Source of the DNA: a virus
DNA length: 20,465 nucleotides
Reading direction: 5' to 3' (one strand)
Virus record (IMG/VR): IMGVR_UViG_3300005086_000180
Span: 1 to 20,465 of that record
The translations under genes were made by a program, and so were the position numbers. Shown here piece by piece: positions 1 through 8,206 of this stretch. Each line of letters opens with the position of its first letter. The first letter of the stretch is position 1. The notes beneath the pieces were generated by a model. That model had not been told where the DNA came from. It did not search any database and saw only the letters and a program-made list of their open reading frames with translations.

Positions 1-314
1 TTATGAAAAGAAACGTCGTCAATCTTTAATGCCCGCACACCAACTTTGAAAAACATTCCAAAAGCCGCTTTGATTTCATCCGCTACATTTGCATTGTCTT
101 CCGCTGTATAGCTTTTTGGCAAATACGTTATAACTATTGTTAAATCATTAGAGTTAAAATTTACGCTCATGTTGTGTGTTGTTGGTATTAATTCAATAAA
201 AAATGCAGGTAAGGCAAATCCTTCCTGCACTTCATCCGCGTATACATTATATTTAGGGAATTTATTCTCTAATATATTTTTAACTGCTTCACCTATATCA
301 ACTTGTTTTATCAC
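1..314 (-). CDS. Phage tail terminator-like protein (partial, C-terminus beyond window)
   Basis: The frame stays open from a GTG at 314 to the left edge, giving about 104 residues with no stop, so the 3' end is missing. The GTG overlaps the TGA of the gp10-like gene (GTGA, 3 shared bases), and an AAAGGTGAT ribosome site lies about 11 bases upstream, which supports coupled translation. The protein starts IKQVDIGEAVKNILENKF and contains a PAFFIEL strand and an ITYLPKS strand. This size and alternating strand/helix pattern resembles the tail terminator family (DUF6838 type) that follows gp10-like genes in many Bacillota siphophages. Such proteins cap the growing tail tube and join it to the head connector. 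The family call rests on position and overall look rather than a diagnostic motif. Confidence 0.6.
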   Translation of the reverse strand, partial: MIKQVDIGEAVKNILENKFPKYNVYADEVQEGFALPAFFIELIPTTHNMSVNFNSNDLTIVITYLPKSYTAEDNANVADEIKAAFGMFFKVGVRALKIDDVSFH

Positions 315-790
315 AGCTTTTTCATCACCTTTTCGATGATTTTTTCTGCTTCATTAGGTACTATTTCTTCAAATTCCTGATGTGTTCTTTCTACCATATG
401 CAATCCTGGCACAAAACCAATTACCTGATGCTTCTTATTTACTTTTTTATGACCACGCTCGATCAAATGAAAATGCGGTGCTTCACTCCAAAAGTTCATT
501 TGTTTATCCGCACCATATCCTACAATTTCCGTTTTGTACGACTTATCAAGTGCATGGTTTGACACTCGTCGAAGTATCGCACGCTGTTTCTTGTTTAGTG
601 TCTTTCCGTTTTTTAGCTTTTCTCTTGCTTTGCTTGCTTCACTGCCCTTTGGTGTTTTTTCAATTACAGCTTTTTTATATTTCCGCCCTGTTTTTTCTAA
701 TGCTGTTTCTGTTTCAAATGAGAAAACATCAGCCATTTGTTGAAGTGTCCTTTGCAGTTCTTTTATTCCCTTTTCATTGTAATCACTCAT
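311..790 (-). CDS. HK97 gp10-like head-tail/neck protein
   Basis: This 159-aa basic protein sits between the head closure and tail terminator genes, the usual place for HK97 gp10-family proteins. The N-terminal half is helical and lysine-rich, with KGSEASKAREKLKNG around residues 48-62. The middle has the family-like stretch SEAPHFHLIERGHKK (about residues 102-116), where gp10 homologues carry a conserved 'hfiEfGt' type motif. The C-terminus is an amphipathic helix (residues 138-159). It is expected to act in the neck at the head-tail junction or in tail completion. It overlaps the upstream head closure gene by 8 bases, so both are in one operon. The family assignment is by motif resemblance and gene order. 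Confidence 0.8.
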   Translation of the reverse strand: MSDYNEKGIKELQRTLQQMADVFSFETETALEKTGRKYKKAVIEKTPKGSEASKAREKLKNGKTLNKKQRAILRRVSNHALDKSYKTEIVGYGADKQMNFWSEAPHFHLIERGHKKVNKKHQVIGFVPGLHMVERTHQEFEEIVPNEAEKIIEKVMKKL

Positions 791-1109
791 AAGGTTTTTT
801 ATCCTCTGTACACATAAATTCTATCTTTTCCCCTTTCATATATGGGTTTATGATAGAATTTATTTTAAAAATACGCTCCTTAAAATGAATTGTCATATCC
901 TGCGTGATGTCCTTTATATACCGCGTAGTAATTTTATGAGTTGTTTCAGTATTTACCTTCTGTGCCTCATAATATTCCCGCCCTCGTGCCGGTTCTATTC
1001 TTGCCCAAACAGTTTTTATTGCTGCTGATTTTTGCTGAATTCCCATTCGCCCTTTTACTTCTTGTTTACCATAAAAGGTTATTCTTTTATCAAGTGTTCC
1101 TGCATTCAT
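783..1109 (-). CDS. Phage head closure (head-tail adaptor) protein
   Basis: The 108-aa product begins MNAGTLDKRITFYGKQ and continues with VWARIEPARGREYYEAQ and ITTRYIKDI. These three blocks are the hallmark of the SPP1 gp16/HK97 head-tail joining family, a small beta-barrel 'stopper' that closes the portal channel after DNA packaging. The length matches the family (about 100-115 aa). Its start overlaps the connector gene by 4 bases and its end overlaps the gp10-like gene, consistent with translational coupling. I see no truncation. Confidence 0.9.
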   Translation of the reverse strand: MNAGTLDKRITFYGKQEVKGRMGIQQKSAAIKTVWARIEPARGREYYEAQKVNTETTHKITTRYIKDITQDMTIHFKERIFKINSIINPYMKGEKIEFMCTEDKKPYE

Positions 1110-1396
1110 TCATAATCACCACACAATGTAATATGAGAAATTATACTATCGACAGTATGATTAATCGTTACAAGATTGTTTCGTGTACTTGTTGCCTGTA
1201 CTTCACGATTTTCATACCAATGGATAACCAATTGTTTGATACATAAATTCCAAAGTTCATCCTCTGGATTGTATTTCTTACCGCTTTTTCGTTCAATATA
1301 TTGTTGTGCGGCGGTAATCATCGATGTTATTAGCGGGTCGTCTGTGTCGTCATCTACACGCATATATAGTTTAACGTCATCTAGTGTCATCCTCAT
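1106..1396 (-). CDS. Head-tail connector protein (gp6-like)
   Basis: A 94-96-aa protein with the gp6/gp15-like signature MTLDDVKLYMRVDDDTDDPLI followed by ITAAQQYIERKSGK. This is the N-terminal helix pair of the HK97 gp6 family, whose oligomeric ring sits under the portal. Two start codons are possible: ATG 1396 and ATG 1390. The ribosome site AAAGGGGG is only 3 bases from the first and about 9 from the second, so 1390 is probably the used start. The gene lies 33 bases downstream of the capsid stop and overlaps the head closure gene by 4 bases. Confidence 0.88.
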   Translation of the reverse strand: MRMTLDDVKLYMRVDDDTDDPLITSMITAAQQYIERKSGKKYNPEDELWNLCIKQLVIHWYENREVQATSTRNNLVTINHTVDSIISHITLCGDYE

Positions 1397-1429
1397 CCGC
1401 CCCCTTTATATACAAATTGGGAACGCTGT

Positions 1430-2692
1430 TTAAGCGCCAGTTGTCGGTGCTGTCGTGATCAGCTGAATCACAGCAAAAGCTTTTGTTGTCAATACCCCAC
1501 CATCAATAATAGAATATCCCATATAATCCGCTGTTCTAGCCATAATGTGCTCTTCTTTATACATCGTCATATCTTCATTGACATTCATTGTATACCCCGC
1601 AGCTACATTCCCCATTAAAAAAGCGCCCTCCGGTAATCCGTCCTCTTCTTTAACTGGAATACCAAACAGTCTCCCCACACATTGCCCGGTCGGGTCAGGA
1701 ACAAAGATTGGGCGTTTAATGCCATCGACAATATTCGCCAAAACATTCCACACATCAGTACTTTTGGCATAAATTGCGCAACCACTAGAATATGCACTCG
1801 TAATTAATGCGCGTGCACTCGTAATTGTTTTGTAGTCCAATTTCCCGGTATCATAGGTAATTACTTGCGGAGTATCCTTTTCAGCTGTTAGGGCTGTAAT
1901 AATTCCCATTGGCTGTGCTTTAAACGTATCGGTTTCACCCGGTTTCCCTTTACCTGTAAGAATTGCTTTTGCCAAAGCATTTCCCATTTTTTCCGCAATT
2001 TTTGTTGTAATGTATGTCATAAATGCATCAATACTCATTTTCCTCATTTTCCAACTTACTGTTACAGCTTTCACCAATTCGCAACCAGTTAATTTCAATT
2101 CAGCAAAGCTCACATCATCGCCAGTAGCAGCTGTTGCTTCGTCTGTCCATTCACCATCTTTCATGATATCAGTATCTTGTGGTATGGTAAGCGCCCCCGG
2201 CACAAACGTTTTTAATACATCCTGTAGTATAGGATGACTTTCTGCTACCTTCATCCAAATTTGTTCGCGCATCGTATTTGGAATAAGTACACCATGTTCC
2301 TCAGCAGTCTGCGTTTTCATTTTAAAATCATTATTTACGGCGTTAAAACATGTTTTTTCATCTTGTGACAGCCCCTGTTTCATCATTATTTTTGCAAATG
2401 CTGCACGATATAATTTTGATTGTGATGTATTTGGTTCAGCTGGTTTTTCTTCTGTTTCACCGGCTGGTGTTAATTCTCCCGCCGGTGCAGAATTTTGCGG
2501 CTGTTTTACGATTCCAGTTTTCTGCAAGGCGGATAAATTTGCATTTTCACGAGCAGCAGCTTCAAAATCCGTGTCTAATTGTTCAATTTCCTCCCTTTTC
2601 ATTTTTGCATCTTGTACTTTACCTGTATCAAGAAAGTCTTGTGCTTCTTTTAGCAACAATTCTCTTTTTGCTTTGTATTGTTCATAATTCAT
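1430..2692 (-). CDS. HK97-fold major capsid protein
   Basis: This 420-aa protein starts with a helical, glutamate/lysine-rich delta-like region (residues 1 to about 60). A proline/glutamate linker follows (to about 90), then the HK97-type shell domain. Typical shell segments are GVLIPNTMREQIWMKVAES, the strand region with LKTFVPGALTIP, the central FAELKLTGCELVKAVTVS, and the C-terminal TADYMGYSIIDGGVLTTKAFAVI. An upstream prohead protease implies that the N-terminal delta region is removed during maturation; I infer this from the family and see no cleavage motif that fixes the site. AAAGGGG lies upstream of the ATG, and the start overlaps the protease gene by 11 bases. Confidence 0.93.
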   Translation of the reverse strand: MNYEQYKAKRELLLKEAQDFLDTGKVQDAKMKREEIEQLDTDFEAAARENANLSALQKTGIVKQPQNSAPAGELTPAGETEEKPAEPNTSQSKLYRAAFAKIMMKQGLSQDEKTCFNAVNNDFKMKTQTAEEHGVLIPNTMREQIWMKVAESHPILQDVLKTFVPGALTIPQDTDIMKDGEWTDEATAATGDDVSFAELKLTGCELVKAVTVSWKMRKMSIDAFMTYITTKIAEKMGNALAKAILTGKGKPGETDTFKAQPMGIITALTAEKDTPQVITYDTGKLDYKTITSARALITSAYSSGCAIYAKSTDVWNVLANIVDGIKRPIFVPDPTGQCVGRLFGIPVKEEDGLPEGAFLMGNVAAGYTMNVNEDMTMYKEEHIMARTADYMGYSIIDGGVLTTKAFAVIQLITTAPTTGA

Positions 2693-3425
2693 GTTTTATT
2701 TCCCCTTTCATGCCAAGCAATGCCAGGCGTTCTTTTTCTATATTTTTTTCTTGTTCAATCCAAGCGTCTTCCGGAGCAGCAAATTCGCGTTTTAGCATCT
2801 TCGGTACAGCCCTAAACCGATTCAGTGTTTCTTCGTCTGCTTTTGCCACGGCATCCACTGCCGCCACGGTTTCTACCTTAGAAAAAATCTCTGCGGCTTC
2901 CTTGCCGGTAAACCACGTTTCGGCTGCGATATAGTTTTTCAGCTGGTCATCATCGACCTGGCTAAATTCCTGATAAACAGCGGTCGCACCCCTGTCCAGT
3001 GTGTCCAATGCCTCCGCTGCCTTTCGCAATTCTTCCGCATTCCCAGCTATGCACGTCCATGGTCTATGAACCATGAAATATGCATTTTCTGGGATAATAA
3101 CACGATCTCCCGCCAATGCTATAATTGATGCGATGGAAGCCGCGACTCCATCGACATATACCGTTTTTTGTCCGCTGTACCGTTTCAACATATTGTAAAT
3201 CGCCATACCAGCAAATACAGCCCCGCCGCCCGAATTGATATAAATATCAATATCCCGGCCTTGCGCCGCTGACAAAAAATTGCATATCGCCGTAGGGTAT
3301 TGGTCTTCCTCCTGCCAAGCGCCCCACCAATCAGATACAATATCCCCGTAAAAATACAGCTTCGGATTTTCTCCCGGCTGGTCAACATCCGTCATTGCCA
3401 AAAACTCATTCAGCGTTTTCTTCAC
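2682..3425 (-). CDS. ClpP-like prohead maturation protease
   Basis: This 247-aa serine protease of the ClpP/crotonase fold matures phage proheads. IYINSGGGAVFAGMAIYNML (residues 61-80) is the oxyanion/helix region. VDGVAASIASI places the nucleophile at Ser97, and YFMVHRPW places the histidine at His120. An acidic residue in the following EALDTLDRG helix (Asp141 or Asp144) probably completes the triad. The C-terminal 50 residues are charged and may bind the capsid or scaffold. The gene overlaps portal by 20 bases and capsid by 11, the classic portal-protease-capsid order. There is no separate scaffold gene, so the capsid N-terminal region probably serves that role. Confidence 0.92.
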   Translation of the reverse strand: MKKTLNEFLAMTDVDQPGENPKLYFYGDIVSDWWGAWQEEDQYPTAICNFLSAAQGRDIDIYINSGGGAVFAGMAIYNMLKRYSGQKTVYVDGVAASIASIIALAGDRVIIPENAYFMVHRPWTCIAGNAEELRKAAEALDTLDRGATAVYQEFSQVDDDQLKNYIAAETWFTGKEAAEIFSKVETVAAVDAVAKADEETLNRFRAVPKMLKREFAAPEDAWIEQEKNIEKERLALLGMKGEIKHEL

Positions 3426-4593
3426 TTGTTTTCACCTCCTTTACTGTCCCTGTGTCTTTACGCCGTATAGCCTTGTCACCGCCCTCAATAACCCCCATAT
3501 TTAAAACGGCACGCCATTCATTCGGGGTCATTGCTCCGCGATCTACCATTTGTGACAGTTGTAGTTTTGTCGACATGCTGGCATATTGCAAGCTGTTAGC
3601 TGCAAAGGCAATACGGTTTCCGTGGGCACGTTCACGCGACGAAAATACTTTTCTGCTGAATTCATTCGACAGTTGGATTGCTATCGGCTCAATTTCGCTT
3701 TCGTAATAAGCATTCCAGCCATTTTCATCATATTTTGACTGCACAATATTTTCATTTGTTCCAAACAGGCTGTATATCCGTCGTACAGTGCGATCTGTTT
3801 GCGATGCATTCGGTACATAATCTTGTGGCTTCACCTGTTCAGCATCCATTTTGCCGTCTACTGCTGCTGCCCCAGCACCTTCATTATTATCTACATTTAA
3901 AAATGATTTTACAAAATCGTCCGTGTTCTTCTTTATATCTTCCGGCTTCATGACGTTTTTGTATTTCAACAGCCAGCGGATGCACGCGCTGTTTTTAATC
4001 GCGTTCACAATCCCCCGGTCGGTCGAGCCAATGATATTCATGAGTGGCATAAACATTTCCCTGTTACTTGCGCCAAAAACATCATCGTCGCTGTAATCCT
4101 GGCGTAAATGGATAACATCGCTATATGCCAGCTGCATTGTCTTTCCATTTTTCAGCGTGAACAAAATAAACAGGTACCCGTTTTCATCGTATTTGGCTTC
4201 TGCCGCCACACACGATAATGGGTATACCTCTGTTGCAAAGCCAAAATCATCCCGCAATATATAGGCAAAAGCATTGTTATTCAATTTTAACTGTATTGCC
4301 ATTTTTTCTTGTAAAAGTTGCCCGGTCATATACGGGTTTGGTTCTTCAAGTAAAATCCGAACATAGGCATCGGGGTTAATCTTGATCTCCCCGTGCGTAT
4401 TTGTCCGCACCTGCTGTGCCTGTAGTTTTCCCACTGCTTTATAAAACGGTCTTATACAGCTTCGTATTAAATCAGACTGGTACAGTCGCCCATTCCATGT
4501 ATAAAATCCATTCCCAAGTTCATTTACCATTGTTAGCCGCACGACTGACGGATTTTTATTTGTAAATGTCTTTATTTTTTCCCATAGCCACAA
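3406..4593 (-). CDS. Phage portal protein, HK97 family
   Basis: This 395-aa protein forms the dodecameric ring at the packaging vertex. Family blocks visible include LIRSCIRPFYKAVGKL near residue 40, a PNPYMTGQLLQEKMA block near residue 87, NNNAFAYILRDDFG near residue 104, and DVIHLRQDYSDDDVFG (about 160-175). Later come the stem/clip helices and the ESEIEPIAIQLSNEFSRKVF segment (about 298-317). Length is normal for HK97-type portals. It starts 15 bases after the large terminase stop and overlaps the protease gene at its end. The C-terminal tail is charged, as usual. Confidence 0.92.
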   Translation of the reverse strand: MWLWEKIKTFTNKNPSVVRLTMVNELGNGFYTWNGRLYQSDLIRSCIRPFYKAVGKLQAQQVRTNTHGEIKINPDAYVRILLEEPNPYMTGQLLQEKMAIQLKLNNNAFAYILRDDFGFATEVYPLSCVAAEAKYDENGYLFILFTLKNGKTMQLAYSDVIHLRQDYSDDDVFGASNREMFMPLMNIIGSTDRGIVNAIKNSACIRWLLKYKNVMKPEDIKKNTDDFVKSFLNVDNNEGAGAAAVDGKMDAEQVKPQDYVPNASQTDRTVRRIYSLFGTNENIVQSKYDENGWNAYYESEIEPIAIQLSNEFSRKVFSSRERAHGNRIAFAANSLQYASMSTKLQLSQMVDRGAMTPNEWRAVLNMGVIEGGDKAIRRKDTGTVKEVKTSEENAE

Positions 4594-4607
4594 GTTTTCT
4601 CACTTCC

Positions 4608-6272
4608 CTAAATCATATTTTCATAGTCTGTACGATGACGTTCCAGCTCAACATATGCATCCAGCAAGCTAGCAAATCCATCAATTCTACGACGCTGGTT
4701 ATCTGTTTTTATTGGCTGTATATTGTCGTTTTTATCTACATCTACGGCAACATTTGACATACACCATTTCAATATAGGATTGTTGCCATAATTTATTCGA
4801 TTAGCATCTAAATCCGCCCCCAGTGCTTTCATCGGTGCGGACAAAGTTTTTTTACCCTGATAAACTGGTTCCATAATATCTCCAAAGTTATCAGTCATTT
4901 CATCAACCCAATATTTTGCACTCCATGCATCGTATCCGCCGTATACTACATACAAGTCATATTCTTCACGAAGTTCTACAAACCACTGTGTTAAAAATTT
5001 ATAGTCAACTTTATTTCCCGGTGTTGTTCGTAAATATCCAGCTTCTTTCCATAAGTCATATGGTATTTTATCTTCACGTACTCGTTTTTCCAACAAATCT
5101 TCCGGTAAAAAATACATCTGTCGTACATATACAGTTTCATCTCCTGCTACTTTAAAAATTACTGTGCCACACGTTAAGTCAACCGACCCTGATAAATCTG
5201 CTCCGGCAATTGCATATGACGGTTTTAATTTCATCATGTCGAATGTTGCTTCGTTGTTTAGTTGTTCAAACGTCATCCATACACTGCTTGATGTTTCACG
5301 AATATTAAAATCCTTTGTCAGTAAATTCTTAACGAGCAACTGATTCTGCTGTGCTTTATAAACTTTGCTTTTTAGCTCCGTAGTATTTTTTATTGTTCCC
5401 AGTCCCGGATTAGCTTTCGCCCACGATTTTTCGTCTGTCCATTCTTCGCGCTTATCTAATTCGTAAATAACCGGCAATACACGATCATCATGATAGCCGA
5501 CAGTATCCCCATAGCCATTCAATATCCGTGTACATTCATCGTACTTTATGTCAAAAACAGATTCGCGCACGGTCCCGGCAGTACTGGTTATAAAAGTCAA
5601 CGGTTGTTCACGTCCGCTTCTGCCGTCCACAATTACGTCATAAAGGTTTTTATCTTTCCACGCATGTATTTCATCTAACAGTGCGCCGTGAACATTTAAA
5701 CCATCTTGTGTGTCACTGTCACTGCCAAGAGGCCTAAATGAGCCGTCATTGAATGCGCTGGTCATTTCCGAAACGACGCACCGGATTTTCCGTTTTAGCA
5801 CCGGAGCTTTTGCAACCATACGTCGAGCTTCTGACCAAATCACTTTTGCCTGGTCTTTTTTTGTTGCTACAGCATATATTTCTGCTCCCGGTTCTTGGTC
5901 TGCAATCATTAAATACAAGCCAACCGCTGCCGCCAATGTAGATTTTCCATTCTTTCTGGCAACAATCAATATTACTTCGCGAAATCTTCTTATCCCATCT
6001 ACCTTATGAACAAATCCAAATGTTGCTGCGACAAGTGCCAATTGCCATAGCTCCAGTATAAACGGCTTGCCGCCCATTTTTCCTTTTGAGTGTTTACAAT
6101 AGTTTTGTATAAAAAAAATAGCATGGTCTGCGTGACGGTCACTATATTCCCAGACCGAATCCGTATCATGCATATCTTTTACTAGCTGGTCATAAACCTT
6201 TTCTACTTTTTGTGAAACAGTTATTTTCCCCGTTTTTATTGCATTATTGTATTCCTCGATATAATTCATCAT
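4608..6272 (-). CDS. terL: Terminase large subunit
   Basis: This 554-aa ATPase-nuclease drives DNA packaging and cuts the genome. The ATPase half has Walker A ARKNGKST (residues 105-112), Walker B LLDEIHAW with D200/E201, and coupling motif TFITSTAG (226-233). The C-terminal RNase H-like nuclease half starts near AGADLSGSVDLT, with its first acidic residue in GADLS. Later acidic residues lie in YGGYDAWSAKY and near the C-terminus (DGFASLLDAYV). The architecture matches the terminase family of HK97/cos-type Bacillota phages. Start MMNY lies 3 bases after the small terminase stop. The adjacent HNH gene suggests cos packaging, which is an inference from known HNH-terminase partnerships. Confidence 0.94.
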   Translation of the reverse strand: MMNYIEEYNNAIKTGKITVSQKVEKVYDQLVKDMHDTDSVWEYSDRHADHAIFFIQNYCKHSKGKMGGKPFILELWQLALVAATFGFVHKVDGIRRFREVILIVARKNGKSTLAAAVGLYLMIADQEPGAEIYAVATKKDQAKVIWSEARRMVAKAPVLKRKIRCVVSEMTSAFNDGSFRPLGSDSDTQDGLNVHGALLDEIHAWKDKNLYDVIVDGRSGREQPLTFITSTAGTVRESVFDIKYDECTRILNGYGDTVGYHDDRVLPVIYELDKREEWTDEKSWAKANPGLGTIKNTTELKSKVYKAQQNQLLVKNLLTKDFNIRETSSSVWMTFEQLNNEATFDMMKLKPSYAIAGADLSGSVDLTCGTVIFKVAGDETVYVRQMYFLPEDLLEKRVREDKIPYDLWKEAGYLRTTPGNKVDYKFLTQWFVELREEYDLYVVYGGYDAWSAKYWVDEMTDNFGDIMEPVYQGKKTLSAPMKALGADLDANRINYGNNPILKWCMSNVAVDVDKNDNIQPIKTDNQRRRIDGFASLLDAYVELERHRTDYENMI

Positions 6273-6275
6273 TCA

Positions 6276-6734
6276 TCATCGTGCATGTACAAATTTTTCA
6301 AAGCCGTCTTCTTTTTTATCCTGCGGTAACTCATCTCGTGGGAGTAAATCGGTCAATTGTTTCATTACCGCTGAATAATTTTTAATCATTGTATTATAAA
6401 TTTCTACTTCCGGGGACTTCTTTGTTCCAAATTGATTTTCGCCGTTTTTATATTCACTTACTGTACCATTTTTATTTATTTTTTCCTGCAAAAGTTGTAG
6501 CGTAACCGACATAAACGCTGCATTATACATAAGGTTTTCAACAGCTTTTTTTACTTTTGTATCTATCTTAGTGAATATCCGCTTAAGTTTCTTAAGCTCT
6601 TTATTTATCAGTTCTTCTTTAGCTTTTTCATCTATTTTTTCCACGATTTTTTTCTCCGTATACCACACCCCCCTTGCGCGCGCCTTGTGTATTTTTTGAA
6701 AGTATCCTCTCCGGTCCGCATTGAAACCACCCAT
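6276..6734 (-). CDS. terS: Terminase small subunit, P27-like
   Basis: This 152-aa, lysine-rich, helical protein lies directly upstream of terL. The N-terminal half (EKIDEKAKEELINKELKKLKRIF) is a long charged helix. The C-terminal half contains KSPEVEIYNTMIKNYSAVMKQLTDLL (about residues 108-133), which resembles the end of P27-family small terminases ('k.p......a.k.m..la..LGl.p'). The protein recognises the packaging site and recruits TerL. Position between HNH nuclease and TerL is canonical. The coding sequence contains a perfect 7-bp inverted repeat at 6581-6597. The family call is by position and a partial motif. Confidence 0.78.
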   Translation of the reverse strand: MGGFNADRRGYFQKIHKARARGVWYTEKKIVEKIDEKAKEELINKELKKLKRIFTKIDTKVKKAVENLMYNAAFMSVTLQLLQEKINKNGTVSEYKNGENQFGTKKSPEVEIYNTMIKNYSAVMKQLTDLLPRDELPQDKKEDGFEKFVHAR

Positions 6735-6754
6735 CTTTTTTCTTGAGGGGGGTA

Positions 6755-7054
6755 TTATCGTCGTTGGCGCGGCACAATTTGACCATTTATATCGAACTCA
6801 AGGTCTTCACGTGTTGGTCTGAACTGTCCATGAATGACATTATGGCAGTCCGTACATAACAGCATTAGGTTATCCCAGCTCAGCGTTACATCTGGGTCGT
6901 TAATGTTATCTGGTGTGATGTGCCGTTTATGATGCACTATATTTCCTGGTTGTTTGCACTTCTCACACAAGCCAAACTTTGACAATACAAAACCAGCTCT
7001 ACATTCTTGCCACGCTTTTGATTTATAAAAGTGCTTTGCATATTCTTGTGCCAT
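6755..7054 (-). CDS. HNH endonuclease (packaging-associated)
   Basis: This 99-aa protein has a complete HNH fold. Zinc ligands C30-x2-C33 and C67-x2-C70 flank the H41-H42 of the ββα metal site. N62 lies in WDNLMLLC, and the final histidines are in CHNVIHG (H71, H75). Stand-alone HNH proteins next to terminase genes are required for cos cleavage and packaging in HK97-like phages. Here the gene is first in the late operon, 20 bases before terS. An AGAGGTG ribosome site lies upstream of the ATG. The minus-strand terminator at 7079-7105 lies just 5' of it. Confidence 0.93.
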   Translation of the reverse strand: MAQEYAKHFYKSKAWQECRAGFVLSKFGLCEKCKQPGNIVHHKRHITPDNINDPDVTLSWDNLMLLCTDCHNVIHGQFRPTREDLEFDINGQIVPRQRR

Positions 7055-7078
7055 TTACACACCTCTAAATTCAGACGC

Positions 7079-7105
7079 AAAAAAGCGCCATCCCGAAGAA
7101 TGGCG
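7079..7105 (-). terminator. Rho-independent terminator (minus strand) between early and late genes
   Basis: An 8-bp stem pairs 7086-7093 with 7098-7105 across a 4-base loop, UUCG on the minus-strand RNA, with one U-G pair. Six Ts follow on the minus strand. It ends transcription arriving from the regulator gene at 7194. It also lies about 35 bases downstream of the predicted late promoter, so the late transcript has to pass it. Confidence 0.8.
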
Positions 7106-7145
7106 TTATCTTTTTTATTGCTTTTCATATTTTTTCTATATTACT

Positions 7146-7192
7146 ATTTTACGACTAAATATATGACATGTAAACTGACATTTTTTTGACAT
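7146..7192 (-). promoter_or_regulatory. Predicted late promoter with three phased TGACAT repeats
   Basis: On the minus strand, -35 TTTACA (7174-7169) is followed by a 17-base spacer and -10 TAAAAT (7151-7146). Three TGACAT copies (as written on the plus strand) begin at 7164, 7176 and 7187, spaced 12 and 11 bases, about one helical turn. Two copies lie upstream of the -35 and one just inside the spacer. This fits an activator site cluster. The ArpU/RinA-like gene that ends at 7194 is the obvious candidate regulator, by inference. Confidence 0.6.
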
Positions 7193-7193
7193 T

Positions 7194-7715
7194 TCAAGAC
7201 TTTGTTATTTCTTCAATGCCGAACAGTAATATGCTCAACGTCTTTAGCATATCACTAGTGTCACGATATGCTGTCCGCTCATCCACATTTTCCTCTAAAG
7301 CTATTATTCTAAATGTTTTCTTGTCTATGAAATGCTTTTTAAATATACGATACTTTCGTTCTCTATTCGATTTCTTGCAATCAATTTCCAGCACCCTTAG
7401 CATTGAGTTTACATGTTGCATCATGACAAAAGTTTTTGCTGTACTTGTTTTTATTGTTTCTATGCAAATGTTTTTTTGACCGCTTTCTTCGTGCAGTTCA
7501 TCAAATGCCAGTGCTTCCTCAAGTGTTGCTATTGCTTTTTTAGGATGGTTATTTAGTGTATTGTAGTACTTCATTAATTGTCGTGTATTATGAAGCCAGC
7601 GATTTCGCTTTTCTTTTCGTGCCTGATTTTGGCATACAATAAATCTTTCTGTCGTTAATTTTATTATTTCTTTTCTATCATTTTCAGTCAAACACGCTCT
7701 CCCCCATCTTTCCAA
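7194..7715 (-). CDS. ArpU/RinA-like late transcription regulator
   Basis: This 173-aa protein is the last early gene, directly before the late promoter region. The N-terminal two-thirds is basic and helical (residues 20-120). The C-terminus (about 120-165), containing FKKHFIDKKTFRIIALEENV and DERTAYRDTSDML, looks like a sigma-70 region 4-type helix-turn-helix with the 'erTvyR...l..L' ending typical of ArpU/RinA proteins. That family activates packaging-gene transcription in phages of Gram-positive hosts, acting just upstream of the terminase genes. Position and C-terminal pattern support the call; I cannot show binding. It overlaps the resolvase gene by 28 bases. Confidence 0.72.
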   Translation of the reverse strand: MERWGRACLTENDRKEIIKLTTERFIVCQNQARKEKRNRWLHNTRQLMKYYNTLNNHPKKAIATLEEALAFDELHEESGQKNICIETIKTSTAKTFVMMQHVNSMLRVLEIDCKKSNRERKYRIFKKHFIDKKTFRIIALEENVDERTAYRDTSDMLKTLSILLFGIEEITKS

Positions 7716-8206
7716 TTCAAAAATAAGGTGCAGTTCAAATCTTCACACACTCTATATTTTTGTATATCTGAAACGGTTAAATAACATTTATTAAAATTTG
7801 CTTTCATATCCCGCCATAGTTCGTATGGCAGCATGAATGATTTATCTTTAATTCCAAAGCAGACAAAAGTAAATGCGTTCATGGCTGATGATAATTCTAA
7901 TACTTCTACCTGCTTTTGTGATAAGACATTCTTTTCGATACGGTCCTTTGTAGTGTATTTAGCTTCGAATACTATGGATGCACCGCCCATGAGCGTCCCG
8001 CAGAAATCAGGTTGTGCTTTAGCTGTAAATACGCCAGTAAATTTTCTGCCAGTCTTGTGTACACATTGAAATGGTTCAGGGGTTTTGTGTATATCTGCCC
8101 GCTTATGCTGACGGTAATAGTCGCATGCTGCTATGATTCGCATTTCAAATAGCCGCCCCTGGGCATTATTTACTTTACCTTTATATACTGCATTAATATC
8201 TTTCAT
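7688..8206 (-). CDS. RecU-like Holliday junction resolvase
   Basis: This 172-aa nuclease carries the RecU pattern: G17-x2-FE21 near the N-terminus, a 'K-TPEPF' segment (41-46), AQPDF with D67, GGASIVFEAK with E81 and K83, and Q98 in SQKQV. The catalytic acidic set E21/D67/E81 with K83 is intact. FTFVCFGI and MLPYELW are also typical of the family. RecU resolves four-way junctions during recombination or replication; phages use it to debranch DNA before packaging. The ATG overlaps the stop of the 48-aa ORF upstream (ATGA), so the two are coupled. Confidence 0.88.
   Translation of the reverse strand: MKDINAVYKGKVNNAQGRLFEMRIIAACDYYRQHKRADIHKTPEPFQCVHKTGRKFTGVFTAKAQPDFCGTLMGGASIVFEAKYTTKDRIEKNVLSQKQVEVLELSSAMNAFTFVCFGIKDKSFMLPYELWRDMKANFNKCYLTVSDIQKYRVCEDLNCTLFLNWKDGGERV

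Noticed and set aside
382-792. Open frames on the plus strand across the head genes (also near 1176, 2350, 3395, 5710 and 8982)
   Set aside because: They lie opposite clearly recognised minus-strand phage genes, lack ribosome sites, and give odd phenylalanine/serine/histidine-rich sequences with no family resemblance.
5286-5300. parS-like TGTTTCACGAATA inside terL
   Set aside because: Only the left half matches the parS consensus; the right half is not palindromic and the location is coding.
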